From Gnetum montanum (lineage: Eukaryota; Streptophyta; Gnetopsida; Gnetales; Gnetaceae), in NCBI GenBank assembly GCA_015680685.1, contig MNCI01027001.1, forward strand, positions 61,718-125,717: a stretch of DNA of 64,000 bases. The letters run 5' to 3'. Both the position numbers and the translations under genes were made by a program. Under the pieces are notes generated by a model. The model saw only the letters and a program-made list of their open reading frames with translations, was not told the origin of the DNA and made no database searches. The first letter of the stretch is position 1. Each line of letters begins with the position of its first letter. Positions 1 through 11,705 of the stretch are shown in pieces.

Positions 1-375
1 GGAAAATTAGGAGTAGATTGCGGAGTTGTGCTCAAATGTTTTTACAAAATTTTATTTGTTACAAGTAGGTATTATAAGGACCACGTAGACTAGGCAGTTG
101 AACAAAATAGGAAATTTTCAAGAACTCACAGTACTTGGCAAAGTTGGCTGAATCTCTTTAAAGTAAGTCATTTGTAGTTTACACGCAACGCAATCGTTAC
201 ATTTCTCACAACCGCACGCCACAACAGCACACACACATACTCACATTAACTACTGAGTTCTTTGGAGGTATCTGGGCCTTGGTGTTGCCAGAGACCAGCA
301 GGCACCTAAATCCTGTTCAAGGACACTCATTGGCGATCGCGTCCCAAACGGTCGCCAACACTTACAACATTGAGA
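1..375. other. Unassigned flank at window edge
   Basis: I see no coding frame that I can support. The stretch includes a short CA-rich run near 225-245 and a locally CpG-bearing segment around 330-355, unlike the CpG-poor retroelement sequence beside it. It lies downstream of the protease remnant of element A on the minus strand. It could be the protease-RT linker, an LTR of another element or unique DNA. Confidence 0.3.
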
Positions 376-1120
376 GGGAGTTCATCCCATAGTGTATCAC
401 ATTCATTATCATCATTGGTTGTTTTGGGTTTTTGCTCTTCATGCCTAGGAGCTTCTTTTTGAAGCTCCACTTTAGACCCCTATTCTACGCCCACATTGTT
501 GATAGCTACGGAAGCCATGTTGTCACCATGAATGATGATTTCACTTCCCTCATAAAGAAGGTGAAATTCTTAATGGATGGATGGGGAGATAACTTGTAAT
601 TGAGCCAACCAAGGTCTTCCCAGGATTAGGTTGAATCCTGGTGTCTTTTCCACCATCAAGAAGTTTGTGGTTGTAGGAAATTTTTCTATGACTACAAACT
701 CTAAGGAGATGCACCCCTTGACGGCAACTCTTAATCCATTAAAGGACTTAAGAGTTGCGGTAGTCATAGGTTGTACCTACTTAGTTAAGCCCAAGTGTTC
801 AATAATGGTGCATGGGATGGCATTGGTTGCTGCTCCATCATCAACATGCACTCAATGTATTTTAAATTTTCCTATGCATATGGTTATGAATAGAGGGGTT
901 GTAGTCACCTCACCATTCTGGGGATTAACCTTAATTTCACTATTGTGAAATGTTAAGGGTGTTGATTTGTCCTCCCTTGGTGAGGGAGGAATCATCACTA
1001 CATGAATGGATTCCTTATTAGTAGGAATATCCTCGCTAATAGGTATGAAGGTCAACGTTTTAACTAGCGCCTCACGATGTGTGGCGAATGTCATAATCAG
1101 TTCATACAAGCTCATAGTTT
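376..1120 (-). pseudogene. Ty3/gypsy aspartic protease remnant (element A)
   Basis: This is a decayed retroviral-type aspartic protease read on the minus strand, in several frames. Visible pieces in order are the N-terminal strand ending PLFITICIGKFKIH (to about 852), a V-D-D-G active-site-like motif near 837-850, the segment TTATLKSFN, and the C-terminal hallmark NLILGRPWLAQL (about 600-640). The tail IIIHGDNMAS (about 510-540) follows. Stops and frameshifts separate the pieces. The closest relative in the window is the plus-strand protease fragment at 15.3-15.8 kb, which shares the same blocks. The enzyme would cleave the Gag-Pol polyprotein; this copy cannot. Confidence 0.8.
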
Positions 1121-3894
1121 TATTTTTCTACTTAAGTAATTATCTAACTTGGTTTATTACACTAAGAAAGTTTTTGTTGTTGGCCATGGGCTTATCACCC
1201 CAGTTGTGATTTACTTCCTCAATGTGTCCCAAAAGAAAAACTTCGGTTTTAGGCTGTGGCTACTAAAGCTCTTCTTTGTTATTTTGGTTGTGGGATTTAG
1301 CGTCCTCCTATGGCTTGTTGGTTAAATGAGATGGGACAAAGAAGTTCATAGGTATAGCCAAAATGGGAGTGGGCTTCGATGGGCCCACTTCCTTTCATGT
1401 CTCTGTCTACTTATCTCCTTTGTTGTTAGCCTTTTGCTTATACTTCCTCCTTTGGTTGGCTAAAATTTTTTGGTTGTCAACTGTTGGTTGTAAAGAAGAA
1501 GTAGTAGCATTAGCTACCACATGGGGTCATTGTGTAGTTGGTTGGGCTACAACTGTTCAGGTTGTAGTGGGTTGGAGGACCTTGTTGACAAAATATTCTC
1601 TCAAAGGTATTCATCATGGTACCCTCACAAAAAAGGAATATCTTGAGCTATGGGAAGCTAAAGAAGCTCTCTCATTGTAAAGGGGTACTTGGATCACAAA
1701 TAGTTCTCTTACAAGTTTTCAGTTTTCATCAATGTTGAATGCTAAAATAACATAAGGGCTATCATTGGCATTCAATGAATCTTTATAGACCTACATTAAC
1801 TAGTTTTGTGGTTGAACTGGGTTAGAAACATCTAAGACCAATTCCCCCCTATCTATCATCCTTTGTAGGTCATCCTTCAGCACAAAGCATAAATTTATAT
1901 CATGACTAGGTAGTTGATGATAATGGTAGAAGTGGTCTAACTTGAAGTATCTAGGCAATGAGGGATCATCTTTCATTACCTGAGAGGGATCTTTAACTAT
2001 TTCACATAGTCACTCATGTTTCTTTCAAGTGACTTCAGTCATTTGTTTATGTTGCATGCATCCACTTCTTAATAATTAATCAAGCAACTCAAATGCTTTT
2101 AGTGGAAACTCAATGTACTTAAACCTGTACTTCCTTTTGAATTTAGATCTATTTTTTGTTGATGTATCGGTCCCAGAAGTTGATAGTTGGTTACTATGAT
2201 CATTGGTGGGGGCCTTGGGTAGGTTGACCTGTAGCCCTCAATTCATGGTCTTATTTTCCTTGGTTACAGTTGCTATAGTAGTGTTTCTTTTTTTGCTCTT
2301 TTCTTTATCTTTTTGAGCATGTTGGTTTTTATATGATATATAGGTCGGATCATGACTAGCCTCTATAGAATCCTTTATGTTTTTAATTTGTGTGAATGCT
2401 TGGCTAAGAGACTATGGATCAATGCAGTAGAGTTTAGACTTGATAAAGTCATAAACTACTTCCTTAAATATGGCTAACAAGAGGGCTTCAACTATGGGCT
2501 TTGGTATTTCAATTAGTAGTCCATTCCACCACTAAATGAATTTTTGTATGGGTTCTAAAGGCCCCTACTTGACCTTCATGAGTTGATTAAGTGTTGTGTT
2601 AGGCTTTAAGTTATACTTAAACTGGGCTACTAAGACTTCAAAGAGGATATAGATCCTCTAGATAATGCACAATACCAATTAAGTGCTTTCCTAGTCAAAT
2701 ACATAGATAAAATCCTCATGATGGTATGAGGCCATGGCTGTAAGAGCAAACATTCATATCGAAAGGTGATAAGGTGAGCATTAGGGTTACCTTCTCCATT
2801 ATATTTGCTAAATTATGGAATGGGACACTAGGAGGAAGTGTCAAGGGTAAAACTATAGGACTTCTGGGATCATCCTAATAGAAGTCCATAATCTTGACGG
2901 TTTGTGTGGTAGAGGCTTTAAGCCTCTTCAATTCCTCTATTAGGTCTTGAATCATTTGGAAAGCTTGATCCAAGCCTTGTGGATCCCCCATAGTTTGCAG
3001 CGTTTGAACATAAGTTTGTCATATCTATTGTGAGGCTTGTGGCATCGCTATGGGTTGCATGACAAAAGGAAAAGGTTGCATTATGGTTGTGGTTTGTGGG
3101 CCAAACAAAGAAAAAGATGTTTAGCCCGATACTTGAGACATAAACAAGATAGATGTAGTGTGTGGCCTTTGTGTTGTGGGGGCTCTCATGGTGGACCCCA
3201 TGTGAGTAGTTATCAGGTTTGCAGTGGTATAACCCACCATTGATGATTTTGTATTTCATGGCTATGTTGCAAATGACATTGATATGTTATAATTTGTTAT
3301 TTGTGACATTGACTGAGTGCGATTTGTTACTACAACCAACGTGGGGTCTACTGTAGTAGGGCACGGAGGAGTGGAAGATGGTGGCATCATTCCCATGGAG
3401 AAAACAAAAGCATTAAGGGAAGGTTCTATGACATTTGGGGATGTTTGGTTGAACAACCCTCCAAGGATGTTTTTAGGCTTAGATTCTACCCTAAATTCAT
3501 CCTCTCCTTCTTGTTGTTCCCCAAAGGTAGGCTAGTCATCTTCTCCCTCTGTGGAAATCAAATGGGCTAGGAATTTAGAATAGACTTCATTTAAATGAGT
3601 TTCTTCATATGAGGAAGGAATGCATTCTTTCCCACCCCTATGTATGAGCTCAAACTCCCTCTTGGCTTCTACTTCAATTCAGGAAATTAGCATACCTACT
3701 TGAATTTTGGCACAAATGAAGCTATAGCGATCTTCATTTATGGCGACAAAATCAAGACTCTTTCCTCTAACTCTCAAAGATCACCTACATTCAATGATGG
3801 TAGGGTCTTTGGAATCATACACCCTCATGACTTATTAGTTATGATCTTCATTAGTGAAGGTGAAGGGTAATTTGGTGGATTTTTGGAAAGACAT
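1121..3894 (-). pseudogene. Ty3/gypsy gag remnant (element A)
   Basis: The minus strand upstream of the protease is the expected gag region. A plausible start is the ATG at 3894 (complement), followed by a short basic N-terminus (MSFQKSTKLPFTF) and then two stop codons that look like decayed CAA/CAG. Beyond that only short open pieces remain, so I place gag by position, not by a recognised capsid motif. No intact zinc knuckle was found. The 5' leader and LTR would lie to the right, at higher coordinates. Confidence 0.5.
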
Positions 3895-5756
3895 GGCTAT
3901 AATGCTAAGAATTGCTTAAGAATAGGCTATAAATGTCAAGATAAGAGTGAGTTCCAATGAATGGAATTCAAAAAATCTTAGAGGAAATGAAAATGGCAAA
4001 AAAATGATATGCTTACTAAAATTAGTAATTGTGGGATAAGGGGGGTTTACCTCTTTACCAGAAATAGGATATTGGCAACGTTGGCTTTAAAGCTTTCCCA
4101 AGTTGGCTTCCCAAGTGCCTATACATTGAGTATGGTGGGGGGAAAGAAGGTGTGGTGAGATAATGGAAATATCACACCTTCCTATTCCAACATTGGAGAG
4201 AGGAGAGGAAAGGTTGAAGACCAACATGGAAACTTGGTAGTTTCCAAAGATGATTTTGGCAAGTTTCCAACTTTCATCAAAAAGGAGGGAAAATGGGCTT
4301 GGTTGGTATGGAAACCAACATTGGTTTAGTGATAAAGATTATGGCAAAAAATATTAAATATTTATTAAGGTTTCCATGCTAGCTTTGTTCTAGGAATTCA
4401 CAATAGATGTTGTGAAATTATGGCACTTGAACCACCTGTAGCCTTCATGCTAAGGTTTCTACCATAGGGAGGGAATGGCAACATTGGATTCCTTGGGAGT
4501 TTTGGCTAAAAATGACTTTTGACTCATAAAAAAAGAAAATTTGGTTATAAAATTGGTTTTAGCCTTCACCAACACTAGCATCCCAGCTACTTCCATGCTA
4601 GGTATGGCAAAGGGGGGAAAGAAGGAGGGTGAGATGATGAGAATCTCACACCTCCTACCTCAACGTTGATGGGAGGAAAGGTTCAAAACCAAAGTGGAAA
4701 GTTAGTAATTTTCCACTAAAATTGGTTCTAAGCAGCTACTAATTCTCTTAGCTTAGAAAAATGGGGGAGAAAGTCAATTCATGGATGAGTTGAGCCACCC
4801 ACTTTTAGAAGCTAGAAAATAAACTTTTGAAAATAAAAAAATGGAGGAAAGAAATATCAACATTGGTTTTGGACCTTAAAATTCATAGCAAGTGCTATGA
4901 AAAACCAAAGCCCAACCACTTGCAACTTCCACACTGTAGTTTCGATCACAGGAGAGGGGGGGGGGAAGACCAACGTTGATTTTCAAAGGTCTTAGTTGCA
5001 AAAAATGAAGGCAAAGCTTGCAAATGGTAAAGAAAATAATGGATCTAGTTATAGAATTTAGGTAAAGGCCCTCCTTCTAATGCTAAGAAAAACTATTGCA
5101 ACTAAAAACCTCAATTTCTGGAATAGGAACTAAGGATCCTCAGTGCAAGTAGTTTCTCAACCCCAGACCCCCAAGGCTTTCATGATAAAAATGGGATTTG
5201 GAGCATCCTAGCTAGTCTAGCAAATCAACTAGGGACTTGGGAGACGCAAAATGTGAAATATGAATAGATCTGAATAATGCACAAATAATAAATTTATCTT
5301 TGAATGAAAAACTCAAAACATAAAACTTTATTAAGAAAAGAATAAAGAATAAGTTAGAGAAATGTATACAAATGATGCCTGGATGAGCGAAAAAGGGGAT
5401 CCACTTATACAAGAGTTCAAGGCCTGTTGAAGCCAAGATGATCTGCTCCACGATTTGGGTGTCAAGCCACTCTTGATGCTATAGAACCTTCTTTTGTTGT
5501 TATAGCCTTAGATCTACAATTTCGATCACTCAAGACTATAATGCTTCCATGCTAGGGGTTCAAGAAAATGCAAGTATGAGAACTTGCAAGAGCTCTTGAG
5601 TGCTTGAAAATGCCCCAAGCATGGAGTTGTGAAAAATGGCTAAACTTTGGTGAGGACTTGCTTGTCAAAAAATGCTCCACTTTGTTCAAAATTTCTCAAC
5701 TAAAATGCTTAACTTGCTTAAAAATTTTGGAACCTGTAAATGGTGTTGGAGTTTGG

Positions 5757-5766
5757 CTTTTATAGG
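5757..5766 (-). promoter_or_regulatory. TATA box of element A LTR
   Basis: The complement reads CCTATAAAAG, a strong plant TATA box. It is the only good one in the putative LTR and would drive minus-strand transcription toward the gag remnant. Confidence 0.55.
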
Positions 5767-6100
5767 GTCTTTGTGCCATGAATGGGGTTATAAATTGGCT
5801 ATGAAATGGCTACAAATTGGCTACAAACTGGCTGCAAATTTGATGTAATTTTGCTACAAATTGGATGCCAAATTTAGGTGAAATGGGCACCCAAATTTGG
5901 GGAGCTACTAAACATAGTAAGTGCTTCCCCCCATGGTCATTCCATTTACTAAAAATAGTAACTAGGACACCCCTTCCATGCTGGAGATGAATCTTCCATG
6001 CTAAGCTCTACACCATGCTTGTTAAAGTGGCTAGTCAATGTTGAAGAGCATAACTTGATGAATTTTGCTTCTTGTGGCTTCCACACTAGGGGGTTGAATT

Positions 6101-6325
6101 TTCCAAGTTGGGAAGAAACTTTTCAGGTTGGGGAAAAGTTCTCAAGCTAGGGGAAAACTTTCTAGGCTAGGGGAAAATTTTCCAAGCTGGGGGAAAAGTT
6201 TCCAAGCTAGGGGAAACTTTCTAGGCTAGGGGGAAAGTTTCCAAGTAGGGGGAAACTTTCTAGGCTAGGGAGAAAGTTTCTAAGCTAGGGAAAACTTTCC
6301 AATTTGAGGGGAAAGTTTCCAAAAT
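6101..6325. repeat. 19-20 bp minisatellite, about 11 units
   Basis: Units follow the pattern TTTCYAAGCTAGGGGAAAR, alternating between CCAAGCTAGG and CTAGGCTAGG versions. The plus strand is strongly purine-rich. The array lies about 340 bp upstream of the TATA box of the element A LTR, which is the U3 (enhancer) position. Confidence 0.85.
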
Positions 6326-6689
6326 GTGCCTTTGGTCTCCAGAAAAGTTTTCGAACCCCCAATCCTTCCATGCTGGGGATAGGTGAGATCTACCTCCTAC
6401 ATCTATTTTTAGTGTAGAAAATGTCTACCGCTCACATCCAACAACAAACCCCCCGCCCCCCCTTCCTCTGTAGCTCCAAGCCCAAATATAGACACTAGGT
6501 ACCTTCTTTTTCACTTGGGGAATGAGGCTTTGACCACTTATGAGGCATTTTTCAACCCCCAAAAGTATAAAGTATGTAAAATTTTCCATTGTGGATTATA
6601 ATTCTCACATTTACAATGAAATTTTGCCTCAGGTTCCATGGAGTGAAAGCTACATGATAAAGATTAGTTATAACATGAAAAAATTTGTG

Positions 6690-7840
6690 GTATTTCAAAG
6701 TTCATTGCCAATTCTCTAATAATGAAAATGATGATATCAATTGGGGAGAGTTGGAAATCTCTGAGAATTTCAAACAAGAGTCCCTAGAGTTGAAAACTCT
6801 ACCTATCAACCTGAAATATGCATTCTTAAAAAATGGCAAGTTGGTTATATTTAATGTCAAACTTGCTCCCAAACAAAAAGCAAGCCTATTGGAAGTGGTC
6901 AATAGATGGTCAATAGCCTTTGCTTGGTCATATCCTAAATTCATTGGAATTGATCCACGAATATGCCAACACCATATTTACACAAATCCATCCATGAAGC
7001 CAAGGAGGCAATCACAATGGTAGTTGAACCCAAATTTGAAGCAAATCGTGAAAGAGGAGATTAAGAAACTCCTTAATGTAGGGTTCCTCTACCCCATTGC
7101 GGATAGCAAGTGGGTCAACCCACTCATGATAATACCAAAGAGAGGTGGCAAATGGTAGCTTTGTATCAATTTTAGGTTGTTAAGCATGGCAACATTCAAA
7201 GATCATTTTTAGTTGCCATTCATTGATCAAGTGTTGGACACCATATTTGGACATTGCTATTACAATTCTTTAGATGGTTATAATGGCTATAACCAAATCC
7301 AAATTGTGCTAGAGGATCAAGCCAAAAAATCATTCACAGTTCCCTAGGGAACCTTTGCATATCACAAGATGCATTTTGGTTTGTGCAATGCTCCTACCAC
7401 TTTCTAGCACATGGTCTTAAGCATCTTTTAACAACAAATAAATAGTAGAGTGGAAGTCTGTATGGATGACTTCTCCACTTATGGTGCTACATTTGAGCAA
7501 GCCTTGGATTGCCTTGAGCAAGTACTCAAAAGATATATGGAAGTAAACCTATAGCTTAATTGGCAAAAAATCCATCTCATGGTCCAGGAAGGCATTGTAT
7601 TTGGACATAGAATTTTGTAGAAAGGGATCAAGGTAGACCCTAAAAAGATAAAGATCATCCAAGGAATCACCCATCAATCAAAAACTGTAAAAGATGGTTG
7701 GTCATTCCTTGGATACACTAGCTACTACTAGCAATTTATAGAGAATTTCTCTAAATTCACAAAACTATTGGTCAAGATAACAAAGGAAGATGCTCCTTTT
7801 ATTTGGACCAAGAAATGTGAAAATGCATTCCAAAGCCTCA
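6690..7840 (+). pseudogene. Ty3/gypsy reverse transcriptase, element B
   Basis: This is the reverse-transcriptase part of Pol in element B. The order is pre-RT segment (WGELEISENFKQE, then FAWSYPKFIGIDPRICQH), palm entry (VKEEIKKLLN, PLMIIPKRGGKW), LDGYNGYNQIQI, FGLCNAPTTF and the catalytic motif as CMDDFSTYG near 7460 (the family norm is F/Y-M-D-D). The thumb/connection FLGYTSYY follows. At least eight in-frame stops, mostly TAG where relatives read CAG or CGG, make it dead. The homology to elements D and E begins abruptly near 6690, so gag and protease are missing and the 5' end is truncated. Confidence 0.9.
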
Positions 7841-8300
7841 AGCAGAAGCTTGTAGAGACTCTAATTTTACAAGCACTTGACTCATCCATACCATTTGATA
7901 TCATGATGGATGCATCTAAATATGCCTTAGGAGTTATGCTTACATAGTTGGATAATAAGAAATGTCCATATTACATCCACTATGAAAGTTGAAGCATTTT
8001 GGGTGCATAGTTGAGTTACACCACCACAGAGAAGGAACTGATGGTGGTGGTGTATGCTCTAGAAAAGTTCAAGCACTATGTGCTCAAGTATAAATTGTTT
8101 GTGCACATTGATCATAGTGCTATCTACTTCCTCATGAACAACGATGAGCCCCAGTGTTATATAGTGGCTAGTGATCTTATAGGAATTCAATCTCATAATG
8201 GTAGATTGAAAGGAAACTGAGAATGTGATTGCTAGCCACTTGTTTTAGTTACGATGGGACAACAAAGAAAAGGAAAGCCCACTATCTGATCTATTTCCTA
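7841..8300 (+). pseudogene. Ty3/gypsy RNase H, element B
   Basis: This RNase H domain is contiguous with the RT. The first catalytic aspartate is in MDASKYALGVML (about 7905-7940). The helix STTEKEL-like block appears as YTTTEKELMVVVYALEKF, and IDHSAIYFLMN contains the later acidic site (about 8108-8140). The frame is lost shortly afterwards. The domain would remove the RNA strand and cut the polypurine primer during reverse transcription. Stops occur at about 7947 and 7992. Confidence 0.88.
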
Positions 8301-9640
8301 ATGAACTCCTCTTTGCTAGTGAAATAAATAAGCAAATGCCCATAGAACCAAAATAGTATGATGGCATCCTCACTTATCTTCTCACTCAGGAGATGCCATA
8401 AGATCTTGACTACAAGAAGAGACAACAATTTCTTCATCGAGCTAAGCACTTTATGGAAATCAACAGACACCTTTACAAGGTATGCATCAATGGCCTAGTT
8501 CATTGGTGTATACCTAATGTAGATTAATTATGCATTTTCTAGGATGCTCATAAAGGCCCTTATGGAGGCCACTATGTAGGGAGACACATGGCCATAAAAA
8601 TCCTAGTGGTAAGATACTATTAGCCCATAATCTTCAGGAATGCCCATCAATTTTTCCAATCCTATGAGTATTATCAACTTGTAGGATGATCGCAGGTATG
8701 GAGGGGCCTCAACAATCGATTCAACCATTGGAACCCTTTGACATACGGGGCATAGATTTCATGGGTCCTATCACATCCATGTCCAACAAGAAGGCATTTA
8801 TAATCATCACCATTGACTACTATACCAAATGGGCAAAAGCAATAACAATTATCAACTATACATCATCCATTGTTGCTTGATGTGTACAACAAAATGTTGT
8901 GAAAAGGTTTGGGATTCCACATGCTCTGATCTCTAATAATGAAACCCATTTTACAGGTGCTACTTTTCAAAAACTCATGCAATGCTTGGGGGTTGAACAT
9001 AAATTAGCAACACCCTATCATACCCCAATCCAACAATCAAGAAGAGATGACTAACAAGGAGATCACAAAGATTCTAACAAGAACTATTAGCAAATATAGG
9101 AGAGAATGGAGCACAAAACTCAATGATTCCCTTTGGGCCTACCACTCGACATGGAAACTTCCTATTAACTACTCTCCCTACAAGTTGATGTATAGAAAAC
9201 TTCCAACACTCACAATTCAATTTGAGCTCCGTACACTCTCAACGGCCCATGACCTAGATCTTGACCTAAGTCTAGCACAAAAAAAAAAGATTAATCAACT
9301 TAAATGTGCTAGAAAAAAATAGATTAGTAGCCCTATCTTTGAATGAAGTGCAAAATGTATTCAACAAACAATGTCATGACCTTAGGATATAGAAAAAGAA
9401 ATTTCAACTAGGAGATAAGGTTCTCTATCAGAATCCTACACATGTACCTCAATGAACCAAATTCCAAACATTATGGGAGGGGCCTTATATATATGATAAA
9501 ACCTTTCCTTCTAGGACCATGATCATATACAAACCTAAAAGCACAAACAAGAAGTAATTGGTCAACATCCAATAGATAAAGCCTATCCACAAGCCCAAGC
9601 AAGCCAGTGCGACAAATATCTGAACAAATGAGCAACCATG
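8301..9640 (+). pseudogene. Ty3/gypsy integrase, element B
   Basis: This is an integrase remnant. A zinc-binding-like N-terminal segment (DAHKGPYGGHY, about 8545-8575) is followed by the core: GIDFMGPI with the first catalytic Asp at about 8742, then IDYYTKWAKA. The second-Asp region reads LISNNETHF, where relatives have the SDNGTHF type. The C-terminal part includes LWAYHSTWKLPI and a GPYIYD-like segment. Several frameshifts and stops separate these. Elements D and E carry the same segments with better conservation. The pol homology ends around 9640, just before the internal polypurine-like motif. Confidence 0.88.
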
Positions 9641-9669
9641 CTCAATTTTTTAGGTCTCCTCCTTCCAAC

Positions 9670-9690
9670 TCAGTCATGGGGGAGATGACC
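9670..9690 (+). promoter_or_regulatory. Internal polypurine-tract-like motif, element B
   Basis: The motif CAGTCATGGGGGAGATG lies just after the integrase remnant. Near-identical copies occur at the same place in element D (30,626) and element E (37,445, minus strand), far from the terminal polypurine tract. It may be a second plus-strand priming site. Confidence 0.5.
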
Positions 9691-11675
9691 ATCCATAGTA
9701 ATTAGATACATGGCTCCTTAGTTTTTCTATTTTTTGTTTTACACCTTTTTTATTTTTAAAAAATTTTCCTATTTTACACCATCGTTAATACATTTCAATT
9801 TTTCTTGAATATTTTACACTTTCTTATATATTTTACTTTATTTTTAGTGTGATTTTCTAATTTTTGTTAATAAAAATGCTTTGTGTCAATAGGACGTAAT
9901 GGTGCTACAGTTGTTGCTATAGGTGGTTTATGCTTAATGTTTTGTTTGCTAACATCTAGTTTCTATTTTTGAATTTTTGTATCGATGGTTAAGACAATCC
10001 ATGACATCCACCCATCCATAAACTTTATGGTTTTCCTCATTTTGGAAGTATGAGATCCCTTTCATTAAATAAACTTTTAATAAATTTATGACCTTGGTAG
10101 TTTTAAGAATTGGAAAGGATTTAAAGATTTGCACAAGGTGTGACTTCAAGGGAACTTAATACTCTTTATACTCTTCTACTTACTTGGGTGCATGAGTATT
10201 TTCATAAACTTTTTACTATTCTATGTTGACCAATAACAAGAAGCTGAATAAGTCTTTGCATGGTGTGGTTCCCATCCAAAAAGAAAAAAAATGAAAATAA
10301 AAAAAACATGATGGAAATTTAAAGCACACTCCTTATATAAATAAACAGGCTACAAGCACTAGTTATGGGACTAGAAAGACATGTTATCTATACCTGAAGG
10401 TCCCCTCCAACTAAGGTTCTCTCTCACTTCCTACTTCTCTTTTCTTCTCTTTAAGGAATGATGGTTGTTCTGTGCAAGTACTCTTGTGCCTCGAGGGGGT
10501 GGATCGATCTTGGAGTGACGATGCGAAGTGACCGAAAGCAGTTAGTTTTGTTCTAGACTAAGGATGGATCTTCTTAGGTCATTTAAACACAAATCCACAA
10601 GGAAGTTCTTATGATCTCAATTCAGAATTCCATTCTACCTTCCCCATCATCCACCCATGCTACTTGTAACTCACCTCACTCTTAGTGTCAATGTTCTTAT
10701 TTGGTGTCTTTGTTTGACGTACTTGAATTGTTTGGTAAAATCTTCTAGGTTTTGGTCCTTAACTTCCATTAACTATTAATCACCTATGGGGCCCATGGAA
10801 TCGTTAGGTTGATGTTATGCAAGGGCAAACAAGAGGCATGTGTCTACTATGAAAAGGACCCACTTGCATATCTCTTGGTTGAGTTAGTTAAGCACCTTAT
10901 CCTTAGGCATTTTTGCAATCAAAATCTTTCATACACCCATCTTTTGCATTTGACCATGTGCTCCTTTACATATTTTCTTTACATCACACATTCTCCATCA
11001 AATTTTTTAATTTTTGAGCTTTCAAAGATCCTCTTTAATGATTTCATCATATTCTTAGCTTTTCTGAAACTCCATGAACCCCAAATTCATTTAAAAACTC
11101 CTTGTATTTTTCAAAATATTCAAAATTGAAAATTTTGTTTATGGATCCCATAAATGAGGCCTTTTTGACAAAGCCCATGTGTATACATGGCCTTGTCAAC
11201 CTACCACAAAAAATACCATTTAGAAATTTTTACATTTGCTTACAAACACCAAGGAATTTTTTAAAATTTTCAAAGCCCAGAACCTTCCAAAGCCCATAAC
11301 TTCCTGACTATTTATCCAAATCATTTCATTCTTCAACCCTATAGCTTCCAAAGGTTAGCTCTTAGTCATGGGGGCCATAAATGTGCCATTTTTTACAAGA
11401 AACTTTTCACCATTTTTCTAATTCCCACAAAGGTTTAACTAAGAAATCANATTTTCACCATTTTTCTAATTCCCACAAAGGTTTAACTAAGAAATCAACA
11501 TTTAAACACCAAATTACAGAAGTTAAACCCTTCCAATGAGATCTAATGACACTTATAATAAAATTTAATTAATAAATTAAGAATAAAATAATCAATTTTC
11601 CATGATTCAACCGTAGCCAAGTGTAACTAACTAATAAGAAATGGTATTCAAATATTCAAAGTTACATATTATATC
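9691..11675 (+). other. Non-coding pol-ORF3 spacer, element B
   Basis: About 2 kb without a gene, starting T-rich (9700-9880). It is alignable by eye with 30,650-32,667 (element D) and 35,874-37,423 (element E, minus strand). The best-conserved block is around 10,375-10,450 (GAAAGACATGTTAT followed by GAAGGTCCCCTCCAACTAAGG). A single N at 11,450 separates two copies of a 46-bp sequence. Confidence 0.65.
11404..11497. repeat. 46-bp repeat on both sides of an N
   Basis: The sequence at 11,404-11,449 is repeated exactly at 11,452-11,497, with a one-base N at 11,450. This is what unmerged overlapping contig ends look like, so it is probably an assembly artefact and not biology. Confidence 0.8.
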
Positions 11676-11705
11676 TACTAATCCACGAATGTGTTATGAC
11701 TGCAG
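11676..11705 (+). promoter_or_regulatory. Putative 3' splice site of ORF3, element B
   Basis: A branch-point-like TACTAAT (branch A at 11,681) precedes ACTGCAG, whose AG (11,704-11,705) directly abuts the ORF3 ATG at 11,706. Element D has the same layout with the same 24-nt spacing. Confidence 0.5.

Larger units (their letters stand above)
3990..6445 (-). mobile_element. Long LTR of element A (approximate limits)
   Basis: This stretch has no gene and behaves like a ~2.4 kb LTR read on the minus strand. A TATA box (CTATAAAAG) lies at about 5757-5766. A purine-rich minisatellite sits upstream of it at 6101-6325, and a C-run on the plus strand (6449-6462) looks like a polypurine tract just outside the TG start near 6445. 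Partly repeated blocks occur at about 4075-4270 and 4565-4740, each with a GGGGGAAAGAAGG-like core. A polypurine tract at this edge fits a 3' LTR; the gag ATG at 3894 fits a 5' LTR. I could not find a convincing primer-binding site, so the inner limit is a guess. Confidence 0.5.

Noticed and set aside
6690-9640. Endogenous caulimovirus origin for the RT fragments
   Set aside because: RT and RNase H are followed by an integrase core, and the related D and E have LTRs and target duplications. These are Ty3/gypsy elements.
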